A stretch of 50,391 nt of DNA from Chitinophagaceae bacterium (lineage in GTDB: Bacteria; Bacteroidota; Bacteroidia; Chitinophagales; Chitinophagaceae): contig JACMKU010000209.1 of assembly GCA_014379965.1 (NCBI GenBank), forward strand, positions 1 to 50,391, in the 5' to 3' direction. This document shows, in pieces, positions 8,416-16,325 of this stretch. The position numbers and the translations under genes were made by a program. Positions within the stretch are counted from its first letter, which is position 1, and each line of letters begins with the position of its first letter. The notes below the pieces were generated by a model that saw nothing but the letters and a program-made list of their open reading frames with translations, did not search any database and was not told where the DNA came from.

Positions 8416-8532
8416 ATTATCATGTGAATTAAAATGTGATAAGCAAAAAGCAAAATGGTATTTAAAAATAGTACATTTAGTTCTCACAAAGCATTTTTTG
8501 CAGAACTAACGAATCAATAAACAGGCTTCCAC

Positions 8533-9762
8533 ATGAAATCAACCACCCGCATCCAATTGTCCACGATGATGTTTCTTGAGTTTTTTATCTGGGGAGGATG
8601 GTTTGTGACATTAGGTACATTTCTCGAAAAGAACTTCGAGGCTACCGGCGGAGAGAAGGCGAGTGTATTTTCAACCCAGTCATGGGGCGCCATCATCGCT
8701 CCCTTCATAATAGGACTAATCGCAGATCGGTTCATCAATGCAGAGAAGATCCTCGGCGCCCTCCACCTGATTGGCGCCTTACTCATGTACCAGATGTACA
8801 ACTCCGATACTATGTCCGCATTCTATCCATATGTACTGATATATATGATCCTGTATATGCCTACGCTGGCCCTGGTAAACTCCGTTTCATTCAACCAGAT
8901 GAAAAATCCAGAGAAAGAATTTTCCAGCATCCGTGTATGGGGAACCATCGGATGGATAGTAGCGGGCCTGCTTATCAGTTTCCTCTTTCATTGGGATTCC
9001 AGCGAAAACGCCGCGCAGGGTATGTTAAAGAATACGTTCCTACTTGCCAGCATCGCGTCGCTGGCACTCGGGATTTTGAGTTTTACCCTGCCGAAAACAC
9101 CGCCTACAAAAAGTCCGGGGGAGAAAGTAAGCGTCAAGCAGATGCTCGGGCTCGATGCATTGAAATTACTTAAGGACAGGAATTTCGCCGTGTTCTTCAT
9201 TGCGTCCATTCTTATCTGTATTCCGTTGGCATTCTATTATCAGAATACACATCCCTTCCTGTCAAATATTGGGATGAATGACCCTACCGGGAAAATGACC
9301 ATCGGTCAGATCTCGGAGGTACTCTTCCTGCTGGCACTCCCCATTTTTTTTACAAAATTTGGTTTCAAGAAAACGATCCTGGTGGGCATGCTCGCCTGGG
9401 CATTACGATATGTCCTCTTCGCCTTCGGTAATGCGGGAGAATTAAGTTTTATGCTGCTAATTGGGATCGCGCTACACGGAATATGTTACGATTTCTTCTT
9501 TGTATCGGGTCAGATCTATACCAATTCGAAAGCAGGCGAGAGATATAAGAGCGCGGCACAGGGACTCATCACCCTCGCTACCTATGGTGTGGGCATGCTG
9601 ATCGGGTTCGAAATTGCAGGAAGGATCACCGACGCCTACAAGTTATCGGAAACTACATATGATTACAAGATGATCTGGCTAATCCCTGCTGCTATCGCAG
9701 CGGGAGTAATGTTGCTGTTTGCGATCGCTTTCAAGGATGAGAAGAAGACAACCAGGCTATAA
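8533..9762 (+). CDS. MFS transporter, nucleoside:H+ symporter (NupG-like) family
   Basis: A 409-residue inner-membrane protein with about 12 transmembrane segments. The start, with LEFFIWGGWFVTLGTFL, and the stretches GLIADRFINAEKILG, SIRVWGTIGWIVAGLLISF and ALRYVLFAFG are typical of the Nuc_H_symport family (PF03825). In Bacteroidota, members of this family are often found beside sugar and polyol oxidation genes, so the substrate here is more likely a sugar derivative than a nucleoside; that is inference. It starts the plus-strand block and is followed after 17 bases by the hydroxypyruvate-isomerase-like gene. Confidence 0.87.
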   Translation: MKSTTRIQLSTMMFLEFFIWGGWFVTLGTFLEKNFEATGGEKASVFSTQSWGAIIAPFIIGLIADRFINAEKILGALHLIGALLMYQMYNSDTMSAFYPYVLIYMILYMPTLALVNSVSFNQMKNPEKEFSSIRVWGTIGWIVAGLLISFLFHWDSSENAAQGMLKNTFLLASIASLALGILSFTLPKTPPTKSPGEKVSVKQMLGLDALKLLKDRNFAVFFIASILICIPLAFYYQNTHPFLSNIGMNDPTGKMTIGQISEVLFLLALPIFFTKFGFKKTILVGMLAWALRYVLFAFGNAGELSFMLLIGIALHGICYDFFFVSGQIYTNSKAGERYKSAAQGLITLATYGVGMLIGFEIAGRITDAYKLSETTYDYKMIWLIPAAIAAGVMLLFAIAFKDEKKTTRL

Positions 9763-9779
9763 CGATTTATTGATCCTCT

Positions 9780-10679
9780 ATGAACCCAGAAACTTCCCGC
9801 AGGAAATGGTTGAAGCAGGTAGCAACAGGCTCACTTGCCGCTACAGCAATGACCTCATTATCTTCATTCGCTATGGAAGCAGATATGGAAGAATCCTATA
9901 AACTCAAAGGAAACATTAATCACTCGGTCTGCCAGTGGACATTTAATTTCATGCCGCTAGATGAACTCTGCGTCACCGTGAAGAAACTGGGTTTGAGCGC
10001 CATCGACCTCCTGGCTCCAAAGGACTGGCCCACGATTCAAAAACATGGGATCTATTGTTCGATGTGTTACACTGCCGGCAAGATTAGCCTGACCGAAGGT
10101 TGGAATAATAAAAGCCTCCATGCTGCACTCATAAAGGATTTCACCGAAGCCATTCCGCTTGTATCAAAGGCAGGGTATAAAAATCTCATCTGTTTCAGTG
10201 GCAACCGCAATGGCATGGACGACGACACTGGGATGAAGAATTGCGCAGAAGGACTGAAAAAGATAATGAGCCTGGCAGAACAACACGGCGTCATCATCCA
10301 AATGGAGTTATTTAATAGCAAGGTCAATCATCCCGATTATATGTGCGACAAAAGTGCGTGGGGTGTTAACCTTTGCAAGTTGATCGGTTCGCCTAACTTC
10401 AAGCTATTATACGACATCTATCACATGCAGATCAATGAGGGCGATGTCATCAGGACGATCAACGATAACCATTCCTATTTCGGGCACTACCATACTGCGG
10501 GTGTTCCAGGCAGACACGAGATCGACGAAACGCAGGAATTGTACTATCCCGCGATCATGAATGCGATTGTCGCGACGGGATATAAAGGATACGTGGCGCA
10601 GGAGTTCATGCCTAGTGCTAAAGAGCCAAAGGAGAAAGTAGCGGCGTTGAAGAAGGCGATTAAGATTTGTGATGTGTGA
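9780..10679 (+). CDS. Hydroxypyruvate isomerase-like TIM barrel protein, Tat-exported
   Basis: A 299-residue protein with a twin-arginine signal (SRRKWLKQ at 6-13, then a hydrophobic stretch to about residue 30), so probably folded before export to the periplasm. The barrel (xylose-isomerase-like, PF01261) has the ligand set of the hydroxypyruvate isomerase group: Glu176 in QMELFN, Asp212 in LLYDIYHMQ, His238 in GHYHTAGVPGRHE and Glu275 in AQEFMP. Periplasmic location argues against a role with phosphorylated or central metabolites; conversion of an oxidised sugar is more likely. It lies between the MFS gene and the GMC gene, from which palindrome 4 separates it. Confidence 0.86.
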   Translation: MNPETSRRKWLKQVATGSLAATAMTSLSSFAMEADMEESYKLKGNINHSVCQWTFNFMPLDELCVTVKKLGLSAIDLLAPKDWPTIQKHGIYCSMCYTAGKISLTEGWNNKSLHAALIKDFTEAIPLVSKAGYKNLICFSGNRNGMDDDTGMKNCAEGLKKIMSLAEQHGVIIQMELFNSKVNHPDYMCDKSAWGVNLCKLIGSPNFKLLYDIYHMQINEGDVIRTINDNHSYFGHYHTAGVPGRHEIDETQELYYPAIMNAIVATGYKGYVAQEFMPSAKEPKEKVAALKKAIKICDV

Positions 10680-10684
10680 ATTGC

Positions 10685-10906
10685 CAAGTCCGAAAGACCG
10701 GAAGTCCGAAGGACTTTCAAAAGATCAGGGCCTTCAAAAAAGGAAAGATGCAACTAATTCGGTTTTGAAAACTTTAAAATATTTTCAATCATAATGGACG
10801 GTCTTTCGGACTTCCGGACTAATAGCTTTATTAAAAGAATATTTTCAAACATAATGAATGGTCTTCCGGACTTCCGGTCTTTAGGACTTGCGGACTTCCA
10901 GACGTC
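10685..10906. repeat. Palindromic word array 4 (GAAAGTCCG family) with duplicated right half
   Basis: Left arm about 10686-10718 (AAGTCCGAAAGACCGG type). The right side is present twice: 10778-10820 and 10838-10880 are 43-base direct repeats that agree at 38 positions by hand count, each consisting of loop sequence (TATTTTCAA..CATAATG) followed by CTTTCGGACTTCCGG words. More words continue to 10906. It fills the 245 bases between two plus-strand genes. Confidence 0.78.
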
Positions 10907-10924
10907 CTCAAAACAACACATACT

Positions 10925-12604
10925 ATGGCAGATAACATTTATGACGCAATTGTAGTTGGCTCGGGTATCAGCGGAGGCTGGGCGGCCAAAGAGCTAAGTG
11001 AAAAAGGCCTCAAGGTAATCATGCTTGAACGTGGTCGAAATATCGAACACGTCAAGGATTATGTGAATGCCAATAAGGAGATCTGGGAATTTCCCCACCG
11101 CAACGTGCGCACTCAACAAATGATCAAGGATCATCCCGTGCTGAAAAGGGATTACCCGTTGCAGGAAGCAGTAGTTGATCTTTTCGCGAATGAAAAGGAC
11201 TGTCCATATACCGAGACGAAGCGGTTCGACTGGTTCCGTGGTTATCACGTAGGCGGTCGCTCGCTAATGTGGGGCCGGCATAGTTATCGTTGGAATAAGT
11301 GGGACTTTGAAGCAAATGCGAAGGAGGGAATCGCTGTCGATTGGCCCATTCGCTATGATGACCTTGCCCCCTGGTATAGCTACGTGGAGAAGTTCGCTGG
11401 CATACAGGGAACGAAGGAAGGCCTGGAAGTTTTACCCGATGGCGAGTTCATGCCCGGCATGGAATTGAATGTCGTGGAAAAGGATGTGGCGAAACGCATC
11501 AGGGAACATTATAAGAACAGCCGTCATATGTTTGTGGGCCGGACCGCCAACATCACGCAGAACCACGAAGGTCGAGTTGCCTGCCAGTATCGCGATCGTT
11601 GCTGGAGAGGTTGTCCTTTCGGAGCCTATTTCAGCACGCAGTCTTCTACCCTGCCCGCGGCAATGAAGACAGGAAACCTGACGTTGAGACCTTTCTCGAT
11701 TGTAAAGCGAGTTTTATATGATAAGGATAAGAAGCGAGCAACAGGCGTGGAGATCATCGATGCGGAGACGAACCAGACCATCGAATATAAATCCAAGATC
11801 GTCTTTATCTGTGCTTCCGCATTTAATTCCTCTTGGGTGCTGATGAATTCCGCCACTGACATCTGGCCTGGCGGACTGGGCAGTAGTAGCAATGAGCTGG
11901 GTCATAATGTGATGGACCACCACTTCCGTTGTGGTGCCGGGGGAAAAGTGGAAGGCTATGATGATAAGTATGAATATGGAAGAAAACCTGTAGGTGTGTA
12001 TGTTCCCCGATTCAGAAATATCTACGATGATAAGCGCGACTACCTTCGTGGTTTCGGCTACCAGGGCGGCGCCAGCCGCTCGGGATGGGGCCGCGAGGTG
12101 GCTGAACTATCGATAGGCTCTGAATATAAAGAAATGCTATGCGAGCCTGGTGACTGGTCGATTGGCATTACTGCATTCGGCGAGATGCTCCCCTATCATG
12201 AGAACACTATTTCACTCGATCCCGATAAGAAAGACAAATGGGGGTTGCCCGTGTTGAAAATGGACGTAGAAATAAAGGACAACGAGAAAAAGATGCGTAA
12301 AGACATGATGGAAGATGCCAAGGAGATGTTGGAGGCGGCAGGAGTAAAAGAGGTCACCACCAACGACAGCGGCTATTCACCGGGCATGGGCATACACGAA
12401 ATGGGTACAGCGCGCATGGGTCGCGATCCGAAGACGTCTGTATTGAATGGCAATAACCAGGTCTGGGATGCACCGAATGTATTCGTGACAGATGGTGCCT
12501 GCATGACTTCAGCTTCCTGTGTCAATCCATCGCTAACATATATGGCATTGACAGCAAGAGCGGCGGATTTTGCGGTGAATGAATTGAAGAAAGGCAACCT
12601 GTGA
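10925..12604 (+). CDS. GMC family oxidoreductase (glucoside 3-dehydrogenase/gluconate dehydrogenase large-subunit type)
   Basis: A 559-residue FAD enzyme. The FAD-binding loop is GSGISGG (12-18), followed by VIMLERG. A cysteine pair motif, CQYRDRCWRGCPFG, is typical of the membrane-associated sugar dehydrogenase subgroup. The C-terminal active site has His491 in HEMGTARMG and Asn534 in CVNPSLTYM. It has no signal of its own; its 3' neighbour, the Tat-signal gluconate_2-dehydrogenase-subunit-3 protein, would carry it out of the cell as in related two-subunit enzymes. With the cytochrome c at 5122-5526 it could make a three-part periplasmic dehydrogenase that oxidises C3 of glycosides. Enzyme class firm, substrate inferred. 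Confidence 0.9.
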   Translation: MADNIYDAIVVGSGISGGWAAKELSEKGLKVIMLERGRNIEHVKDYVNANKEIWEFPHRNVRTQQMIKDHPVLKRDYPLQEAVVDLFANEKDCPYTETKRFDWFRGYHVGGRSLMWGRHSYRWNKWDFEANAKEGIAVDWPIRYDDLAPWYSYVEKFAGIQGTKEGLEVLPDGEFMPGMELNVVEKDVAKRIREHYKNSRHMFVGRTANITQNHEGRVACQYRDRCWRGCPFGAYFSTQSSTLPAAMKTGNLTLRPFSIVKRVLYDKDKKRATGVEIIDAETNQTIEYKSKIVFICASAFNSSWVLMNSATDIWPGGLGSSSNELGHNVMDHHFRCGAGGKVEGYDDKYEYGRKPVGVYVPRFRNIYDDKRDYLRGFGYQGGASRSGWGREVAELSIGSEYKEMLCEPGDWSIGITAFGEMLPYHENTISLDPDKKDKWGLPVLKMDVEIKDNEKKMRKDMMEDAKEMLEAAGVKEVTTNDSGYSPGMGIHEMGTARMGRDPKTSVLNGNNQVWDAPNVFVTDGACMTSASCVNPSLTYMALTARAADFAVNELKKGNL

Positions 12605-12645
12605 GGAATGTAAATCTGAAATGTAGTATGTAAAATCTTAAAAAT

Positions 12646-13260
12646 ATGGACAGAAGAGAATTATTGAAAATGGTTGCGCTCCTTACTGGAGGCGTAGTTG
12701 TCGGCGGGGAGGTATTCCTCACCGGATGCACTGCTCCGGGTACGGCTGATGTGGGTTTCACTCCAGCTAATATCTCCCTGCTCGATGAGATAGGAGAAAC
12801 TATACTACCTGCAACTTCATCACCAGGCGCTAAGGCCGCCCAGGTAGGCGATTTCATGCGCGTTATGGTCACCGACTGCTACAACCAGAAACAGCAAGAG
12901 GCGTTTAATAACGGTCTCACTCAAATCGATGAGGAGAGTAAGAAACTCAATAATAAGACATTCATGGAGTCTACGCCGGAGCAGCGCAAGGCCCTACTCA
13001 TCAACCTGGAAAAAGTGGCGAGGCAACAGGATAAGGATCAGGACACGAAGGAAGAAGAGAAGAAAGAGCAGGCCGAGCGTGAGAAAAAAGAGTACGAGGC
13101 GCCGCCTAAACATTACTTCACCATGATGAAACAATTGACATTGATGGGATTCTTTACCTCCAAGCCTGGTGCAACGCAGGCGCTTAGGCATATTCCCGTT
13201 CCAGGTAAATATGATGGGGATTACCCGTATAAGAAAGGCGACAAAGCGTGGGCTGAATAA
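12646..13260 (+). CDS. Gluconate 2-dehydrogenase subunit 3 family protein
   Basis: A 204-residue small subunit (PF13618) that normally escorts and completes a GMC dehydrogenase. It has a Tat-like start (DRRELLKM, 2-9) and a lipobox-like end FLTGC (Cys28). ANISLLDEIGETILPAT (41-57) is the classic opening of the family and MTLMGFFTSKPGA-like sequence near 165-176 is the conserved end. An unusual, highly charged Lys/Glu-rich segment of about 30 residues (123-152) interrupts the domain and may form a single helix. It follows the GMC gene after 41 bases and is followed by another Tat-signal sugar enzyme. Confidence 0.88.
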   Translation: MDRRELLKMVALLTGGVVVGGEVFLTGCTAPGTADVGFTPANISLLDEIGETILPATSSPGAKAAQVGDFMRVMVTDCYNQKQQEAFNNGLTQIDEESKKLNNKTFMESTPEQRKALLINLEKVARQQDKDQDTKEEEKKEQAEREKKEYEAPPKHYFTMMKQLTLMGFFTSKPGATQALRHIPVPGKYDGDYPYKKGDKAWAE

Positions 13261-13286
13261 TCTGTAATTCTAAACTGAGAAAAAAG

Positions 13287-14165
13287 ATGCAATATAATCG
13301 CAGAAATTTTATAAAGCTCACGGGCGGCCTTACAACTGGCCTTGCACTAGGATCATTGACCGGAGCCTCGCTACTGTCTTCTTGTAATAACAATAGCGCG
13401 AAGGGAATAAAGGAATTCGGGCTGCAACTATATACCTTGCGTGATGAAATGCCAAAGGATCCGAAGGGTGTACTTAAACAGGTTGCCTCGTTTGGTTATG
13501 ACTACATAGAAAGTTATAGCGGCGCAAATGGAATTTTCTGGGGCATGCCGGCCGCCGACTTTAAGAAATACCTTGACGAGATTGGGCTAAAGATGTATTC
13601 GGCTCATTGCAATGTCGACAATGAATTTGAGAAGCTGGCCGCCGATGCGGCCTCCATAGGCATGAAATACCTGATCTATCCATATGAAGGTGACAACCAG
13701 ACGATGGATGACTATAAACGCCATGCAGACGTATTCAACCAGAAGGGCGAGATCTGTAAGAAGAACGGACTACGTTTCGCATTTCATAACCATGATTTTT
13801 CCTTCCTACCCATAAACGGAGAATTCCCGCAAGACCTACTTGCGAAGAATACGGATCCCGAACTCGTCGACTTCCAGATGGACGTATACTGGGTAGTCAC
13901 AGCCAACCAGGATCCCGTCGCCTGGGCTAAGAAAAACGAAGGACGATTCAAACTTTGCCATGTGAAAGACAGGATCAAGAATACCGCCGACCGAGAAGGG
14001 ACCTGCACCCTGGGCGAAGGCTCAATCAGGTATCCGGAAATACTGCCTCAATTGAATAATCTTGGCGTCGACTATTTTGTTGTAGAACAAGAAAGGTATG
14101 ATGGCACATCGCCTTTAAAGGCCGCGGAGGCGGATGCGGCGTATATGAAGAAGTTGATTGGCTAA
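13287..14165 (+). CDS. Sugar phosphate isomerase/epimerase-like lipoprotein
   Basis: A 292-residue TIM barrel protein. It carries a Tat-like motif NRRNFIK (4-10) and a lipobox ending at Cys33 (LLSSC), so it is probably a periplasm-facing lipoprotein. Characteristic stretches are KEFGLQLYTLRDEM, FAFHNHDFSF (a metal-ligand region), DFQMDVYWV (Asp ligand), LCHVKDR (His) and YFVVEQERYDG (Glu). Close relatives are annotated as sugar phosphate isomerase/epimerase; in 3-keto-glycoside loci such proteins act as lyases or hydratases. It ends the plus-strand block, and palindrome 5 follows its stop by 5 bases. Confidence 0.87.
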   Translation: MQYNRRNFIKLTGGLTTGLALGSLTGASLLSSCNNNSAKGIKEFGLQLYTLRDEMPKDPKGVLKQVASFGYDYIESYSGANGIFWGMPAADFKKYLDEIGLKMYSAHCNVDNEFEKLAADAASIGMKYLIYPYEGDNQTMDDYKRHADVFNQKGEICKKNGLRFAFHNHDFSFLPINGEFPQDLLAKNTDPELVDFQMDVYWVVTANQDPVAWAKKNEGRFKLCHVKDRIKNTADREGTCTLGEGSIRYPEILPQLNNLGVDYFVVEQERYDGTSPLKAAEADAAYMKKLIG

Positions 14166-14170
14166 CGCGA

Positions 14171-14346
14171 AAGTTTAAGGGTTTAAGAGTTTAAAAGTTT
14201 AATAGTTTAAGGGTTTAAAAGTTTAAAAGTTGTGGTTTCAGTGATTTCATTTCGTAATTGAAATTTCAATTGTGACGAACCCTTAAACTATTAAACCCTT
14301 AAACTATTAAACCCTTAAACTTTTAAACTTTTAAACTTTTAAACTA
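14171..14346. repeat. Palindromic word array 5 (GTTTAAGG family), convergent junction
   Basis: Left arm 14171-14231 is an 8-base word array (GTTTAAGG, GTTTAAGA, GTTTAAAA, GTTTAATA). Right arm 14279-14346 is the inverse (CCTTAAAC, TATTAAAC). The loop is about 48 bases and contains TTGAAATTTCAA, itself a palindrome. It fills the gap between two convergent genes and could end transcription from both sides. Confidence 0.82.
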
Positions 14347-14353
14347 TACAACT

Positions 14354-15406
14354 CTATCCGTTAAGAAGTACTTTTTCCAACGCCGCTCCAAGAAACCCAC
14401 CTTCACTAATCTTCCTGGCAATCGGGCGCATATTGAATTGCATCTGGAGATACTTTTCTGATGTAAGAGAATGTATTTTAGATTCTATTTCGTGGAGGCC
14501 ATTGATGGTAAATCCTATTTTGTTTCTTTCAACGAAGCCAGCGGATGCTGCGCTTGCCGGCACGATGAGAGGTATACTGCTCAGGATATACAAGGATAAT
14601 TTATGGTGACTGATGAATTGCATGTATTGTCCAAGGCTACCCATGGGCTTGTCGATCCCATCCCCATCCCACACTAGTCCGAACGACCCTTCAAGTTTCG
14701 CCGGGAGTTCGTATGGTGGGAAAACGCCATGCCAGGTCACGTTATCCTGATTAACCATGTCTTCACTATGACCCGCACCATATAGATGAAAGTGCAGTGA
14801 AGGCTGACCGGGCTTCAGGGTATGAAGCTTATCGAGGAAGCCACTCTTTTCCAGGTTGCCGGCAAACACTATGTCGAAGGATTTGTCCCGGATATGGGTA
14901 TCAGGTTCCGCCAAAAAATCAAAAAGCTCAATCGCAGTAATTCGTGCACTGGGAGCAACCTCCGCCTTCACCCACTCCTCCATGTTCCCGCTATGAACGA
15001 TGAAATAATTGAACTTCTTGAAAAACGCAATCTCTTCCTGCAAATTATCCTTATTCCCATCCTTGAGTCCATTGATATCCGCAAGGAAACACACAACGGT
15101 CACATCCTTTCGTTTGGCCAGCATCGAAAGTAACAACCTGTTGATTCTGGCGTAAACCGGAAAGAGGAAAAGCACGACGGCATTTTTCTCAATAGAAAAA
15201 AGCGTTTTCCGAAGAAACAGGAAGCGCTTAACCTTGGCCAGGATCGAAAAATCATTTTGGTGAGGGAAGAAGATAGGCTGAAACCCTTTTCCCACCAGGA
15301 TACGTTCTGCATCAGTGCCCCCTATGCCTCCATGCTGGTAATCCTCCTGCAGGTATTGTTGTATGAAGTATTTTTTGCTTTCCCTGTTATCCAAGCTATT
15401 GACCAT
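14354..15406 (-). CDS. Glycosyltransferase, galactofuranosyltransferase-like
   Basis: About 350 residues, predicted cytoplasmic GT-B glycosyltransferase resembling the beta-1,6-galactofuranosyltransferase group. Signs are the N-terminal YFIQQYLQEDYQHGGIGGTDAERIL, FDIVFAGNLEKSGFLDKL (second Rossmann domain), NVTWHGVFPPYELPAKLEGSFGLVWDG and LSLYILSSIPLIVPASAA. I place the start at the ATG at 15404-15406; the longer frame would begin with GTG at 15451 and adds a non-conserved stretch. It is divergent from the ABC exporter genes, so it belongs to the same surface polysaccharide locus. Donor and acceptor sugars cannot be read from the sequence. Confidence 0.75.
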   Translation of the reverse strand: MVNSLDNRESKKYFIQQYLQEDYQHGGIGGTDAERILVGKGFQPIFFPHQNDFSILAKVKRFLFLRKTLFSIEKNAVVLFLFPVYARINRLLLSMLAKRKDVTVVCFLADINGLKDGNKDNLQEEIAFFKKFNYFIVHSGNMEEWVKAEVAPSARITAIELFDFLAEPDTHIRDKSFDIVFAGNLEKSGFLDKLHTLKPGQPSLHFHLYGAGHSEDMVNQDNVTWHGVFPPYELPAKLEGSFGLVWDGDGIDKPMGSLGQYMQFISHHKLSLYILSSIPLIVPASAASAGFVERNKIGFTINGLHEIESKIHSLTSEKYLQMQFNMRPIARKISEGGFLGAALEKVLLNG

Positions 15407-15502
15407 TTCCTTATAAAGATAGGGTGAATGCTTTGCAGATGACTGTACCACTGCCTAGTATATCGATTTGACTATATTTACATCTAAACTGTACAGAGAC
15501 AA

Positions 15503-16324
15503 ATGAAGGAACAGGAAATACGGATCAATCCCCCCGCATCCATTTCATTCGACCTCACTGAACTCTGGGCAAACCGGGAGCTACTCTATTTTTTCACGTG
15601 GCGAGACCTCAAGGTAAAATATAAACAGACCTATTTAGGCATTCTTTGGGCCGTACTTCAGCCACTATTATTGATGGCTATTTTTTACTTCGTATTGTTT
15701 AAGACATTCAAAGTATCTGTTGGGATGTCTTACCCAATTTACACCTTCACCGGGCTGATCTTATGGGGATTCTTCTCGGCGGGGATCACGCACAGCAGCG
15801 AGAGCCTGATTAGTAGTGCTGCAATCATCCGGAAAATCTATTTTCCCAGGCTATTGATTCCACTGGCTTCAGTACTGACAGCTTTCATCGATTTCCTTAT
15901 AGCCTTCGTTCTTCTCGCGATAATCCTGATCATCTTAAGGCAGCCTGTGAGGTGGGAGGCAGTGTATTATTTTCCCGCCGCAATATTGTTGGCCTTCATT
16001 TCTTCGCTTGGTATAGGTTCCTTACTAGCAGCACTCAATGTGAAGTACCGCGACTTCCGGTACCTGTTGCCCTTTGGAATGCAGGTCCTGTTTTTTAGCT
16101 CCCAGGTGGTCTATTCGATTCATTCGATCGAGCCGGAGTGGTTGCGGTGGCTGCTTTTTTGCAATCCACTTAATGGCGCGCTGGAATTGTTCTATGCGCC
16201 ACTTCGCGGAGGGATCATTGATGTAACAGGTGTGGCCATCAGTGGTGGCGTGGCGTTGATACTACTCACAATTGGGTTTATGTATTTCAAGAAGACGGAA
16301 GCTTATTTCGCAGATTTGATATAG
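15503..16324 (+). CDS. ABC-2 type polysaccharide export permease (Wzm-like)
   Basis: A 273-residue inner-membrane protein with six hydrophobic segments. LWANRELLYFFTWRDLKVKY and QTYLGILWAVLQPLL are the hallmark of the ABC-2 permeases that export O-antigen and related polysaccharides; FPRLLIPLASVL, NVKYRDFRYLLPF and NPLNGALELF are further conserved stretches. It would move an undecaprenol-linked polysaccharide across the inner membrane together with the ATPase encoded one base downstream. The order permease, ATPase, glycosyltransferases is typical for ABC-dependent O-antigen loci. Confidence 0.9.
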   Translation: MKEQEIRINPPASISFDLTELWANRELLYFFTWRDLKVKYKQTYLGILWAVLQPLLLMAIFYFVLFKTFKVSVGMSYPIYTFTGLILWGFFSAGITHSSESLISSAAIIRKIYFPRLLIPLASVLTAFIDFLIAFVLLAIILIILRQPVRWEAVYYFPAAILLAFISSLGIGSLLAALNVKYRDFRYLLPFGMQVLFFSSQVVYSIHSIEPEWLRWLLFCNPLNGALELFYAPLRGGIIDVTGVAISGGVALILLTIGFMYFKKTEAYFADLI

Positions 16325-16325
16325 A

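Noticed and set aside
14171..14346. Telomere-like TTTAGGG arrays or a CRISPR array
   Set aside because: The words resemble telomeric repeats only superficially. They are inverted around one loop, and there are no regularly spaced unique spacers or cas genes.
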